From a virus, in the IMG/VR virus record IMGVR_UViG_3300047678_000094, positions 1-64,000 of that record: 64,000 bases of DNA; one strand, written 5' to 3'. Shown one piece after another: positions 23,570 to 35,000 of the stretch (positions are counted from its first letter, which is position 1; each line of letters begins with the position of its first letter). The position numbers were made by a program, and so were the translations under genes. Under the pieces are notes generated by a model, which saw only the letters and a list, made by a program, of their open reading frames with translations, had not been told where the DNA came from and did no database searches.

Positions 23570-24085
23570 ATGTCCCTATTAAAGAGAGTTAGAGAAGCAC
23601 TAGCAGAATCAAAGGTGGATCTTCCATTCGACACCAAATTACTGTTGATGAAGTCACACAAAGCAATTGGGCATTTGCTTGATGATGGCACACGTGCCAC
23701 GCGTGGTAATTATAGCGAGAAGTTGCACGACAACCCACAGTATCTAAATTCTCTTCACAAAGCTATTGGTAATAGCATCAGACGCATTAATCCAAATTCA
23801 GAAGATAGATCAACACCACATCCAGCCGGCAAACGAGGTGGCCTTGTTAGATGGGATCGTCCGAAACACCAAAAAGCTCTTCTTTGGGCAGCTAGACATG
23901 AATTGAATAATGTGAGAGCCCAACATGGTAACCCATTCAATTATGGATATCCACATCCATCACATAAGATGAGTGATGGTGAGTTTGATGAACACATCCG
24001 TAGATTGGGTGATGTGGTTGGCACTAATCCATGGCCTGATGAAAGCATGAAAGACACAATCAAAAAGGTTTGGAATAGATCATAA
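23570..24085 (+). CDS. Basic protein between gp6 and gp7, possible internal protein
   Basis: Unrecognised, 171 residues, rich in His, Lys, Arg and Asn. The N-terminus MSLLKRVREALAES has the amphipathic helix plus L-x-E pattern of a capsid-targeting sequence cut by a T4-type prohead protease, and recalls the protein at 1290. It interrupts the otherwise T4-like gp25-gp6-gp7 order. Packaged or structural function is inference. Confidence 0.55.
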   Translation: MSLLKRVREALAESKVDLPFDTKLLLMKSHKAIGHLLDDGTRATRGNYSEKLHDNPQYLNSLHKAIGNSIRRINPNSEDRSTPHPAGKRGGLVRWDRPKHQKALLWAARHELNNVRAQHGNPFNYGYPHPSHKMSDGEFDEHIRRLGDVVGTNPWPDESMKDTIKKVWNRS

Positions 24086-27000
24086 TGATCGAAAAGAATA
24101 TCTCACAATACATCGAGAAGCAGTTTCCTGCCTTCTATCAAGACGAAGGACCACAATTTATCAGCTTCGTGAAGGCATACTACGAATGGCTAGAGCAGCC
24201 AGATAACGTTCTGAACAAGGCTCGCCACCTGCTTGAGTATCGTGATATTGACACCACACTCGATGAGTTTCTTCTTTACTTCAAAGAGAAATATCTCAAG
24301 AACATCCAGTTTGACACCGCCACCAACAAGCAATTGTTGGTGAAGCACTCATTAGATCTGTATCGTTCAAAAGGAACGGAGCGTTCTATCGACCTGTTCT
24401 TCAAGCTCGTGTTTGGTACCGCAGCAGAGGTACAATATCCGGGTGAGCGCATCTTCAAGCTCTCCGATGGTATTTGGGAAGTGCCAAAATACCTAGAAAT
24501 AACACACAACAAGTACAACATCAACTATGTTGGCCGCCAGATTGTTGGTGCGGCAAGTGGTGCAACGGCATTCGTGGAGCGTTATATCCGTAGACGTGCC
24601 GGATATGGCTATGTGAATATGCTCTACATCAGCAGCCAAGTAGGTGAGTTCACACGTGGTGAGGTGATCGGCATCCGCTCGAGTGGACGATCAGTATTCA
24701 CACCAGGACAAACAGCGGCAATTGTTGGTTCTATTGAATCGGTGATCCTACAGGATTATGGACGTGACTTCGCCATTGGTGATATCGTCAAATTCCAGCA
24801 TAGCAATCGCGGTATCGGTGGACTTGCACGCGTTACCACGATCGGTGAAGACTCTGGAATCATCGATTTTATCCTTCATGAAGGTGGATGGGGATACACA
24901 ACCAATGCAACATCAATCATCTCTGAGAAGGTCGTGACGGCTAATGGTGTTGTTGGAACTATTGGTGATGCTCAGTTGCAGCTGTTTGATGTGGTTGTAC
25001 AACCAACACTGTCTATTGAGTTCACAAATGGTCCGCAGCTGGTGATTGGTGATATTGTCGGTAGATATGATGGTGCTAACCTTATTGCCAATGGTCAGGT
25101 AGTCGAGATCGAAAAGACAGCTGGTCTATCTAATGGTTCATTCACACTGAGCGTTACTCAGGGTCCATTCACCGAGGGCACATTGTATGTGAATGGGAAC
25201 ACAATAAGCCTCAATGCAACGTCAATTACCGATACAAGCACCTATGCCGATGTCATGGGTGTCCCAAGTGTGTATCAGTTGACCGTAAGCAATACCAATG
25301 GCAATTTCACCATCGGAATGAATGTGTTTCAAACAATATCTGATAGAATATACGCTCATGGGACCATCTCCGGGGTGAGCAATGGGATGCTTGTGATTAG
25401 TGCAGGTATCGGTAACTTTAGCAATGGCGCGAACCTAATTTCGAGCGTGAATAACAGCGTCAATGCAGTGGTCTCACGGGTCGATACAACATTAGGTCTT
25501 CATCAGATTAATAAACGAGCCTATACCCTTGATTTTGTTGGTGCAAATAACAATGGCATTGCAAACTCTGGATATCTGTTCCAATACGACGCTCTTGCAA
25601 ATGTCGTTTCCAGTGGTTTAGCCCTTCACTCGTCTGTGTCGTCCAATGCTGGAACAATCGAGTATGTTCCGATCTATGGTCAGATCCAGGAGAATCTACT
25701 CCTGTACACAACCGGAAATACCGCTGTTGCGACCGTCACAAATGTCTCATGCAATGTGTATGGTGGTGACTTCGTGGAGGCGGCAAATGCCGCCTGGAGA
25801 ACATCATACACCAACACAACGTTCACTGTAGCGTCTATCTCAGAGGGAACTGGTGCACAATTCGATGTTGGGGCTATCGGAGAGACAGAGGTAATCTTTG
25901 TGGGCACAGACCTGATCAATAGCAATGGAGTGTCCAGAGTAGACTATGATCGCAAACGTCTGTCCATTGCATCAAATACTGGGTTTCAGGTCGGACAAAC
26001 GGTCCGCCAGTACAATGCATTCTCTGCAACATTCAATCCAACGACACAGGTCGCGGCAAATGGTCTGATCACCGCGTCAAACATCTACAATGCCGGTGAC
26101 TGGGTACTGTATACTCTGGCGTCCGGAAATACCGCTGTTGTTGAGGCAAATACCGCGATGCGTGTGCTATTTGCCAACAGCACCACTCTCAGAGTAGCTG
26201 GACCTGGTTCAGATGACACACTCACAGTATTGGGCACTGTATCTGAGACAGGCCATAGATTCAGCAAGATCGCTGTTGGTACGGTGTATGGTGTCGGCTC
26301 TGGATATGTGGATGTGAAGGATACGTACAATGCATTCGTTGCAACAGCAGGCACAAATACTGTTCTGACGGTGCATGGAACATCGGTGAACTCCAGCATT
26401 ACTGCAGTAGCATCTGCGGCATCAACTCCAAATGTGCCTGGTTCGAACTATCGCCACCAGCTACTCCGCAAGTTCGCATTCGGACTACCAAAAGACCCGC
26501 AGGTCGGCCTCAGAGACATCATCTTTGACTGCCTGAGCTTTGATCGCTTCGAGATTGGGGTGGTCGACTCATTGAGTGGTGTCGACCCTGGATCTGACTA
26601 CAATGTGGATCCATATGTCCTAGTGGAACAACCAGAGATCGCGGGCTTCTCTCGCAGAGATTATGTCATGGATATCGCCAACTCCGTCGCGACATTCGTA
26701 GTGGGAGAGAAGATCTCACATGCAATCGCTAACCTGACGACATATGTGCTCACGATTGACTATGGAACTTTTGGGAACACATATACCAACAGGAATATAC
26801 TGGTCCAGAGCAACAATGAAGTGGTCAGTGCAGATGACTTCATCTACTATCCAGCAAACACTCTAAACTTCAATCCTGGGTCTGATGTCAATCCATTCAC
26901 TGGTGTAGTGTCGCTGGAGAATGATCTGGAGGCAGGTGAGACGGTAAGATACTATACTGCAACAGGCAATACTGCCCTGTATACCAACAATGCCTTCCTC

Positions 27001-28314
27001 ACAGTAACCACTGCCAACAGTTCCACACTCACTCTGTCAAATACCTCCACCCCCACACATGTGACGACAAATGCAGCAGCAATTGTGAACAACTTCCTAA
27101 GCATCACAAGCAACCCATATGCCAATGATACACCAGTGAGGTATGTAGTAGCAAGTGGAAATACTGCTATACTGGGTCTTGATGATGGAAAGAGATACTA
27201 TGCTGTGTACTCCAATAGTACTGGTACAAGACTGTCAGCGACACTAGCAGGTGCAGTCCTGGAATTGTCCGCTGGAGGATCAGAATCAGGACATGCATTG
27301 GTTGGTCTGAATTCATTAGGCAATGGCCACAACTATGTTATCTATCGTAATGAGTATGATGATAATGAACGTGTACTGTATACTACTGCAACAGGTAATA
27401 CTGCTATCACAGGACTCAGCAACAACACCACATACTATGTTAAGAGTGCTAACACTGTTGGGTTTAAACTCTCAGCAACGGTCGGTGGTGCGGCAGTTGG
27501 TTTGACTGCTTCAGTAACGGAGTCAGGACACATCTTTAACTCCATACCAGGCTGGCTGCCACTTGAGGGTATCTACTCTAACAGTGGTGCTTATGGGGTG
27601 ATTGACTCAGTTGGGAATAACAGTCTAGTGATAAGAGGCGTAAGCAACGGCACATTCGCTGCACCAGGTACTATCGCGAGCAACACCAATGCTTATTTAA
27701 CCGCGAATGTAAGCACAAGCGACCTTGAGGTTGTTACACGTACCTCAGAGGGTATTATCAAGTCCGCCAACACGAGCTGTTTAACAGTTAAAAGAATTCA
27801 GTTTGAAAACAACTGGGTGGCCAACACTCTTATAACAGGTGAAACCACTGGTGCCACTGCTCTCTTAACCAGTATCAATGAGGACCAAACGACACTACAG
27901 ATAGGCTTAAATGCCAATGTAGAGGCCGATGTCGTCACCGCAGAGGGACAGGCAACCACTCTTAAGATCATTGATAGTGGCTTTGGATACACCAATAGTG
28001 AGATCATCCAGTTTACCAGTACTGATGGTGCTCGAGCAGGCTCAGCCAAGGTGGTGTTGGGTGGTACTGGTAAGGGAGTTGGTTACTATAAGAGCAGCAA
28101 AGGCTTCCTTAGTGACTCGGTATGTATTCACGATGGAGACTACTACCAAGAGTATTCCTATGAGATATTCAGCAAGCTGTCGTTGGATAGGTATCGTGAC
28201 ATGTTTAAGAAGGTGATGCACACTGCAGGCACCAAGTTCTTCGGGACAGCTCGTGTCGTCGAGGAGGATACATGTGTGGTGTCTGTCGTGACCTCTTCAG
28301 TCGAACAAGAGTAG
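24085..28314 (+). CDS. 7: Giant baseplate wedge protein gp7
   Basis: 1409 residues (T4 gp7 has 1032). The first 150 residues (EKQFPAFYQDEGPQFISFVK, AYYEWLEQPDN, LLVKHSLDLYRSKGTERSID) match the large gp7-like wedge proteins of T4-superfamily phages, and the C-terminus (YKSSKGFLSDSVCIHDGDYY, QEYSYEIFS) is typical too. Between lie many beta repeats, including at least three copies of a 60-residue module (YTTATGNTAITGLSNNTTYY, then GFKLSATVGG and ESGH) also found in the DUF4815 protein and the sheath. It forms the peripheral part of the wedge. Confidence 0.82.
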   Translation: MIEKNISQYIEKQFPAFYQDEGPQFISFVKAYYEWLEQPDNVLNKARHLLEYRDIDTTLDEFLLYFKEKYLKNIQFDTATNKQLLVKHSLDLYRSKGTERSIDLFFKLVFGTAAEVQYPGERIFKLSDGIWEVPKYLEITHNKYNINYVGRQIVGAASGATAFVERYIRRRAGYGYVNMLYISSQVGEFTRGEVIGIRSSGRSVFTPGQTAAIVGSIESVILQDYGRDFAIGDIVKFQHSNRGIGGLARVTTIGEDSGIIDFILHEGGWGYTTNATSIISEKVVTANGVVGTIGDAQLQLFDVVVQPTLSIEFTNGPQLVIGDIVGRYDGANLIANGQVVEIEKTAGLSNGSFTLSVTQGPFTEGTLYVNGNTISLNATSITDTSTYADVMGVPSVYQLTVSNTNGNFTIGMNVFQTISDRIYAHGTISGVSNGMLVISAGIGNFSNGANLISSVNNSVNAVVSRVDTTLGLHQINKRAYTLDFVGANNNGIANSGYLFQYDALANVVSSGLALHSSVSSNAGTIEYVPIYGQIQENLLLYTTGNTAVATVTNVSCNVYGGDFVEAANAAWRTSYTNTTFTVASISEGTGAQFDVGAIGETEVIFVGTDLINSNGVSRVDYDRKRLSIASNTGFQVGQTVRQYNAFSATFNPTTQVAANGLITASNIYNAGDWVLYTLASGNTAVVEANTAMRVLFANSTTLRVAGPGSDDTLTVLGTVSETGHRFSKIAVGTVYGVGSGYVDVKDTYNAFVATAGTNTVLTVHGTSVNSSITAVASAASTPNVPGSNYRHQLLRKFAFGLPKDPQVGLRDIIFDCLSFDRFEIGVVDSLSGVDPGSDYNVDPYVLVEQPEIAGFSRRDYVMDIANSVATFVVGEKISHAIANLTTYVLTIDYGTFGNTYTNRNILVQSNNEVVSADDFIYYPANTLNFNPGSDVNPFTGVVSLENDLEAGETVRYYTATGNTALYTNNAFLTVTTANSSTLTLSNTSTPTHVTTNAAAIVNNFLSITSNPYANDTPVRYVVASGNTAILGLDDGKRYYAVYSNSTGTRLSATLAGAVLELSAGGSESGHALVGLNSLGNGHNYVIYRNEYDDNERVLYTTATGNTAITGLSNNTTYYVKSANTVGFKLSATVGGAAVGLTASVTESGHIFNSIPGWLPLEGIYSNSGAYGVIDSVGNNSLVIRGVSNGTFAAPGTIASNTNAYLTANVSTSDLEVVTRTSEGIIKSANTSCLTVKRIQFENNWVANTLITGETTGATALLTSINEDQTTLQIGLNANVEADVVTAEGQATTLKIIDSGFGYTNSEIIQFTSTDGARAGSAKVVLGGTGKGVGYYKSSKGFLSDSVCIHDGDYYQEYSYEIFSKLSLDRYRDMFKKVMHTAGTKFFGTARVVEEDTCVVSVVTSSVEQE

Positions 28315-28624
28315 CCACACACCACAAAACCCCCCCGGCCCGGTTGAATTTCGGGTCCCCCATTTTTTCCCCTTTAGCGGGGTAGGACCCGACTACCCCA
28401 TTCTGCGTACCTTAAGTGGGAACGAAGAATCCCATTTCATAATGAGCAATAGCTGGTCACTGCACCCTGCAATGTTTCCGTCTCAAAAAATTTTTGCGAA
28501 AAAAAATTGCGGGCTGCAAAAATTCGTCTATTCTGAAAACACCTCCCCCCGGTGTTTGAATTGGGAAAGGTGAGTGCGTTGAGATCAATAAATAAACACG
28601 AAACCCGAGTAAAGGAACCGTACC
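28315..28624 (+). other. Structured intergenic region, 310 bases
   Basis: No convincing gene. Hairpins visible by eye: TCGGGTCC/GGACCCGA (28351-28358 with 28385-28392) enclosing CCCC/GGGG; AGTGGGA/TCCCATT (28415 with 28430); AATTTTTGC/GCAAAAATT (28489-28497 with 28516-28524); AAACACC-TCCCCCC-GGTGTTT (28537-28557). An AATAAATA late-promoter variant lies at 28587-28594. It may terminate the long gp48-gp7 transcript, carry a non-coding RNA, or regulate the next gene. Confidence 0.5.
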
Positions 28625-29386
28625 ATGGAAGAATCAACTAAACCGAAGAACTCACTAGTTGAGGCGGCAGCAAAGCTAATGTCTCAGCAAAACGAGATGT
28701 CCGAGATGGGCGAATCAAGAGATATCGATTTCGAGCGCGAGTATCATTACCGCGTTGGGCGTGCGATTCGTAACCTAAGAGCCGGTAGACCTTCTCTCGC
28801 TGCTGCTCAACAAAAATTTGCCGAGGATCATGCGGAGGCTCATTTTAAGAAGACCGGTAAGAAAGTCTATGATCCACTCTATCTTGGTAAGTCAAATTAC
28901 ATTTCCGCTCTGAAAGAATCTCTGGATGAGCCTGCTGAAAAGACCAAGAACGCTCGTCGGCATTGGAATGGCGCGAAGAAGTCCGTCGGTGAAGGCTTCC
29001 TCGGGCTTGGTAAGAAGAAAAAGGTCGAGCCGGTAAAGAAGGATGCCTGGCCGGATATCTCAAAGAATCCGAAGGCGTGGTCCAAGGCTCAGGAACAAGA
29101 TCGCAAAGATGCCGCTACCGCTGCATATAATAGATGGAAGCAAAAGAAACCTGACGGTTCGAGTATCCATGCTCGGGAATCTGCCGGAGAGATTGACCAT
29201 GAAGATAAGTTCTGGAATCATCTCCGGTTAGCTAATGAAGCGGTCTCTGAAAATAACGCTCACCGCCACAGTGTTACCGCACTTGGTCATGCGAAGCTCC
29301 ACTTCGACAAGACCGGTAAGAAAATTGATGCCGAAGGTATCCTAGATGGATTACCAACTGGGCATGAACATTACTTGAAATACTAA
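28625..29386 (+). CDS. Basic helical protein with two related modules, possible internal protein
   Basis: Unrecognised, 253 residues. Two similar segments end in AEAHFKKTGKKVYDPLYLGK and AKLHFDKTGKKIDAEGILDG, so the protein seems to contain a duplicated module. It is rich in Lys and Ala with charged helices. The N-terminus includes NSLVEAAAKL, which contains the L-x-E site of prohead protease substrates. AAAGGAACC precedes the start. Confidence 0.55.
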   Translation: MEESTKPKNSLVEAAAKLMSQQNEMSEMGESRDIDFEREYHYRVGRAIRNLRAGRPSLAAAQQKFAEDHAEAHFKKTGKKVYDPLYLGKSNYISALKESLDEPAEKTKNARRHWNGAKKSVGEGFLGLGKKKKVEPVKKDAWPDISKNPKAWSKAQEQDRKDAATAAYNRWKQKKPDGSSIHARESAGEIDHEDKFWNHLRLANEAVSENNAHRHSVTALGHAKLHFDKTGKKIDAEGILDGLPTGHEHYLKY

Positions 29387-29404
29387 ATGAAAAGGTACTA
29401 GAAA

Positions 29405-29602
29405 ATGGCTGACAAACTGACTATTAAAGTGAGATGCGATGATGATGTGGTTCGTTCTATCGTTGCTAACCTCGGAACCTTCGATCCGGTAACTAGAAAC
29501 TATACAATGCAAATGAGCGAGAAGTTCATTGAAGATGTTGTCGCGATGTTCCAGAACAGAAACTATCGTGGTGTGGTGAATGTAATCCTTGAAAAGGAAT
29601 AA
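29405..29602 (+). CDS. Hypothetical protein, 65 residues
   Basis: Unrecognised small alpha/beta protein (KLTIKVRCDDDVVRSIVANL). It has an AAAGGTAC ribosome-binding site and sits in the short interval before the gp8 late promoter. Confidence 0.55.
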   Translation: MADKLTIKVRCDDDVVRSIVANLGTFDPVTRNYTMQMSEKFIEDVVAMFQNRNYRGVVNVILEKE

Positions 29603-29611
29603 CACACCAGC

Positions 29612-29619
29612 TATAAATA
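29612..29619 (+). promoter_or_regulatory. T4-type late promoter before gp8
   Basis: An exact TATAAATA box lies 48 bases upstream of gp8. A small GGGGCGC-TTC-GCGCC hairpin (29636-29650) would lie in the leader of the late transcript. Confidence 0.72.
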
Positions 29620-29666
29620 AGATAGAACAGAGATCGGGGCGCTTCGCGCCATAAAAGGGATTACAG

Positions 29667-32054
29667 ATGACTGTCAGCAAGAAGCTGGTAACGAAAAAGT
29701 TCAACGTCCACAACGCAAAGCAATTTGTCGAAGCGAACAATGAACTCTTCGTATACGTAGCAAAACACACACCATATGAACTTGGTGATGACCAGCTGAC
29801 TGAGCCTTCAGATTCGGTAGATCAAACAGTTCTAGATATCTATAACAATATGATCTTTGCGAAGCGTGTTGCTAACACCGACATGATCCACATGATTCCT
29901 CGGTACAACTGGACCGCGAATACCGTCTATGACATGTACTCGCACCTGGATGGCGAACTGACCTCCAAGGAATTCTATGTTGTTACTGATGACACTTCTG
30001 AGTACAACGTATTCAAGTGTCTCAGTAATGCCGGGAACACCGAATCTCTAATTGCTCCTTCCCGTGTGGGTTCTAACGCTGACTTGGAACCCATCATCAC
30101 CGGTGACGACTATGTGTGGAAGTACATGTATACGATCACCCAGAACCAGTTTGAGAAATTCGCCACGACTGCATACATCCCAATTACCGCAAACACCGAA
30201 GTAATTGATGGGGCGGTTCCCGGTAGAATCGATGTGATTCAAATTGTAGATGGCGGACAAGGCTATGACAACTATATCGCCAATGGTGTTTTCCGTACTG
30301 GGGATATCAAGATCTCCGGATCGGATGTCACATATGGTGCTCCTGAAACCGCATCAACGGTGGATAACTTCTTCCGTGGTGGAGTTTTGAAGATCACATC
30401 TGGCGCTGGTATTGACCAGTACCGTCGTGTTGTCAACTACGATGGCACAAGTTCACAGAAGAAATTCACACTAGACTCACCATTCGAAACGCTGCCGGAA
30501 GTTGGTGACACGTATGATATCTACCCATATGTGTTCGTGTTCGGCGATGGCTCAGAGTCAACACCTGCCGAGGGTATGGCGATTGTTGATCCCGATCAAA
30601 GCAACACCATTATCGGTGTCGAGATTCTTGAACCAGGCGCTGGCTACCGCTCAGCAACAACGTATGCGGGAGTATCCCCAGCGGAAGTTCCTGCGAAAGC
30701 TTCAAGCGTGTTGATCACAGTACCAGCAACTGTAGAGAACTCACCAGACTTCGTTGCTGCTGATCTTCAAGCTATGATTCCACCACCAGGTGGTCATGGC
30801 GCGGATCCGTGGAACGAACTGTTCGGCAACCGTGTATGCGTCTACACACGTTTCGCAAATACTGAAGGAAGCATGATTCCTACAGAGAATGATTTCCGTC
30901 AGGTTGGTATCCTGAAGAACCCTCTCTTTACAAACCTTGATGTTTTTTTCGATACAAACACCGCTATTGGAACTTACTCCGTTGGTGAGACTGTAACGCA
31001 ATTCAAGAACATCCGTCTCGCTGGTGAAGTGACAACACTTACAACCGCTAACACAATCACCAAAACTGATGCTGGTAAGATTTCTACAACGATCGCTATC
31101 GCTAATGGTGGTATCAACTACGACTCTACAACAAACAACGAGCTGGTTATCACCGCTCCTACTTCTGGCGTAACTGCTACTGCAACTTTTGCGAACAATG
31201 CCAACGGTACAATCATCACAATAACTGTAACGAACCAAGGTACCAATTATACTGAAGCACCAACAGCAACAGTAGCGGCAGGTGCTGGTGGATCGAACGC
31301 GGTATTGACACCAGCTCTTGCAAACCCAATGGAAACATTGTTCGCGGATGCTTTTGAAATTGGTGATTATGTTCTTGTTCAGTCGGACACAAGAAACTGG
31401 ATTAACGTTGTTACTAACGTGACAGATACTGTTATCACAGCGTCAGCTAACGCTCCTTTCGCCGGAACGGATTCAACAGTTTCCGCCATCGGTCACGGTC
31501 CATCCGGTGTCATCACTGCTGTTTCTGTTGGTCAGTTCACACTCAGCAACGTATCAGGTGTGTTTGAAGAGGGCGCCAAAGTTATTGGATTGTCTTCCGG
31601 TGCAACCTCGGAGATCAGATCTTCTAATGCAACCTTCAATGCACTCGAACTGAATGACAAAGATCCTAATGGTTTCAACATCGCGGTACAATTAACGCGT
31701 CTAGTTGGAAACTATGATTCAGGTGCAGCATTCATTGAAGATGAAGACGTGAGTCAACCTGGCTTAATTTCATATACAGAACCACACGGTTATCTCCACC
31801 ACGCCGATATCTCTGGTGGTGCAAATGATGATATCCTCTATATTTCTAATTCAAGAGGTATTTTCGCTATTGACCCAGATAACGAAAGACCACTAATTGG
31901 TGAGTCTTCAGGTGCAACTCTGTCCTATCTTTCAGCTAAATATCCAGGTGACTTCGTGGTTGATAGTGGTGAAGTAATATACTATGAAAACTTAGACCCT
32001 ATCTCTCGCGCGAACAACACATCTGAGATCATTAAGATCATCCTGGAGTTCTAA
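29667..32054 (+). CDS. 8: Enlarged baseplate wedge protein gp8
   Basis: 795 residues (T4 gp8 has 334). The two ends are gp8-like: MIPRYNWTANTVYDMYSHLD, FKCLSNAGNTESLI, DDYVWKYMYTI near the N-terminus, FRQVGILKNPL in the middle, and SGEVIYYENLDPISRANNTS, EIIKIILEF at the very end, equivalent to T4's SGEMIYMENRPPI...NILFTF. Large beta-rich insertions (TSGVTATATFANNANGT and others) explain the length. gp8 forms the wedge's elongated part. Confidence 0.85.
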   Translation: MTVSKKLVTKKFNVHNAKQFVEANNELFVYVAKHTPYELGDDQLTEPSDSVDQTVLDIYNNMIFAKRVANTDMIHMIPRYNWTANTVYDMYSHLDGELTSKEFYVVTDDTSEYNVFKCLSNAGNTESLIAPSRVGSNADLEPIITGDDYVWKYMYTITQNQFEKFATTAYIPITANTEVIDGAVPGRIDVIQIVDGGQGYDNYIANGVFRTGDIKISGSDVTYGAPETASTVDNFFRGGVLKITSGAGIDQYRRVVNYDGTSSQKKFTLDSPFETLPEVGDTYDIYPYVFVFGDGSESTPAEGMAIVDPDQSNTIIGVEILEPGAGYRSATTYAGVSPAEVPAKASSVLITVPATVENSPDFVAADLQAMIPPPGGHGADPWNELFGNRVCVYTRFANTEGSMIPTENDFRQVGILKNPLFTNLDVFFDTNTAIGTYSVGETVTQFKNIRLAGEVTTLTTANTITKTDAGKISTTIAIANGGINYDSTTNNELVITAPTSGVTATATFANNANGTIITITVTNQGTNYTEAPTATVAAGAGGSNAVLTPALANPMETLFADAFEIGDYVLVQSDTRNWINVVTNVTDTVITASANAPFAGTDSTVSAIGHGPSGVITAVSVGQFTLSNVSGVFEEGAKVIGLSSGATSEIRSSNATFNALELNDKDPNGFNIAVQLTRLVGNYDSGAAFIEDEDVSQPGLISYTEPHGYLHHADISGGANDDILYISNSRGIFAIDPDNERPLIGESSGATLSYLSAKYPGDFVVDSGEVIYYENLDPISRANNTSEIIKIILEF

Positions 32055-32060
32055 TAGAAA

Positions 32061-35000
32061 ATGCCACTACAGACCGATCTGAATCAAGCTCCGTACTATA
32101 ATGACTTCGATCCGGCGAAGGGGTACCAGCAAATCCTATTCAAGCCCGGTGTTGCCGTACAGGCCCGCGAGCTTAACCAGTATCAGTCGATGCTGCAGAA
32201 CCAGATTGAGAAATTCGGCGACAACATCTTCCGTCGCGGAACAATCATCGAGGGATGCGGGCTCACATACTTCCCAGTGTTTCCATACGTCAAGCTGAAA
32301 GATGCTGAGGTAGATGGAACACCGGTAAATGTATCTAGTTACCGTGGACTCTACGCGAAGAACTCAGATGGCCTTGAGGCTCTGATCGTTACATCAGTAG
32401 ATGGCTTCGAATCACAATCACCAGACCTTAATACAATCTATGTGAAATACACCAACTCCGGTAATGACGGTAACACTTCTGTCTTCTCGGCTAACCAGGT
32501 GCTTACAATCTATGACAAAGGTTACCCAATCTTCTCGTATGACATCAATGATGGATCAAGCGGTTTCTCAAACTCTGATTCTGTTGTCGTTGTTTCTTCA
32601 CTCGAAATCCAGAATTCCACAGGCGGTTCGACGTTCCCTAGTGGTGCCTGGGATGTTGGACATGTTATCCAAAACAACGTGGCTAACCTTACAATCGTTG
32701 AGGCTAATAGCACAGCAAATTCAACAGCTCTCATTCTAAGAGTTAAGCCTCTTGCAGCAGACCTTAAGCTTGCTAACTCTGTTCTATGGACATTCAATGC
32801 TGGCGATACAATCCGTAACGCGACGACTGCTAACACTGCGAATGTTGCTGGTATTGTTGGTGTCAATGCCGCTGGGTCTCTGGTAACTGATTCCCTCGGG
32901 AAAATTCTAAGCATCGCTGTAACGAACTACGGTTCCGGTTACTATGTCCCACCATACGTTACTGTATCAATCGCGTCTAACAGTTCGATAACAACTGGAC
33001 AAGTCAACCAACTTGATGTTGATGCATTCAACTATCGCACAACAGTATCAGTAGCAGACTCTGCTCGTCTACCAATCGGTACAGGCTACGGGCTGAAGAT
33101 TGCTCCGGGAGTCGTTTACCAGAAGGGCTTCTTCTCGCGCGTGCTCGAGCAAACTGTTATCGTCAACAAGTACAGCAACACCGACTTTGATTACGTTGTT
33201 GGTTTCACAACTGAAGAAGAAGTTGTAACATCAGATGTTGATGAGACACTGCTTGATAACGCAACAGGAACATACAACTATGCCGCTCCTGGTGCTGATC
33301 GTCTACAACTCAACCCAACTCTAGTTGTTCTTAAGCCAGCCGAAGCTGTCGCCAATACAGACTTCCTTTCAATCATCGAGTTCACAGATGGAAATCCATT
33401 CCGTCAACGTACACAAACTGTCTACAGCACCATTGGTGATGAGATGGCCAAGCGTACATACGAGGAATCAGGTAACTACGTTATCAACCAATTCCTCGTG
33501 CTGCCAAAGGATGATAGCACGCTCGCCAACACCGCCAACACATTCCAGATCATCGTTGATCCAGGCGTGGCTTACATCAAAGGTTATCGCGTCGCGACAA
33601 CTGGTAACTTCACTAAGAATGTGAACAAAGGTTCAAACACCGTAAACGTACCAGCCGCTACTTCGCGTGTTGCTTACGGTTCATACATCAAAATCAATAA
33701 CGTTGGTGGTATCTTCCGCTTCAACTACGGTGACACTGTATCTCTGTATGATACAGCTAAGACTTATCTTTCAGGTATCGGTACTGGTTCAAACGCAATC
33801 ACAGCACCAAGCGGAAACGTAATTGGTACTGCGCGCATGCGCGGGTTACTACCAGGAGATAATGCCGGTGAGTATCATCTGTATCTCTTCGACATTAAGA
33901 TGAGCGCCGGTAAAAACTTTGTAGACACTCGTTCGGTGTACTACAACAACACGCTTGTCGCTGTCGCTGACACAGTTCTACAATCAAACAACACCCTTCT
34001 CCTTGACACTGGTTCGGGCTTTAATGGGCTGCTTGTCAAGAACCACAAAGCTACTGCAGCTGCTAACAGCATCACATACACATACCGCACCTTTGATACA
34101 TCAAAGACCGCGAACTCAACTGGTTACGCTACAATAACACCTGGTGGTGGACAGGCGTTCCCTTATTCTGGGACATTGACAACACCAGAACGCAAAGAAT
34201 TCCTCGTAGTTCCAAAAGGTAACTACCAAGCGCAAGTCAACGCTGCTGGTACAGTAACATTCACATCAACAACAGCTAACGTGACTGGATCAGGAACAAG
34301 CTTCCTGACCGCATACCGTGCTGGTGACTATGTTAAAGTAGCGAACTCAACAGCCAACGCCGTTGCTCGTGTTCTTAACGTATCTAACAACACCTTCATG
34401 ACATTGACCGCGAACGCTTCGCTTACTATCGCAAACCAGTCATGTCTGTATTATCCTAACAACGTACCTCTAGCATTAACCCGCGACGGCAGATCGGTAG
34501 TAGTCGAGTCTAACGGCTCGATTACTATCTTTATCGGAAACACTGTGGCTAACACAGCAGGTTCTGCTGCTTCGATGGATGTTGCTATTGCTTACAACAT
34601 TAAAGATATCGAAATCAACCCAGATGCGAAAACCATTAAACGTGGTATCTACGCTCGTATCAAAACCTCAAACAACTACGCAGGTTCTGTCGGTCCTTGG
34701 CCGCTAGGAGCTTCTGATGTATTCCGTATGCGACAAGTGCTGCAAGCCAATGGTGCTTCGCTAACACTTTCTGTGAACTCTGAGACAGCGGTCGCTAACT
34801 CTACTGACTTCATTACGGTGTCGGATAACAAGTTCGCCAATGGTGACTCGCTGTTGTACTCTAACACAACAGGAGCAGTAATTGTCGGACTCGCAAACAA
34901 CACAACATACTACGCAGTTGACGCAAACACAACTGGATTCAAACTCGCTGCGACGCGTAATGGATCCGCGATCGGACTTACAGCGGTCTCTGGTGGCGGA

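Noticed and set aside
28442-28573. 43-codon frame in the gap after gp7
   Set aside because: No ribosome-binding site, it runs through strong hairpins and homopolymers, and the peptide lacks resemblance to neighbouring proteins.
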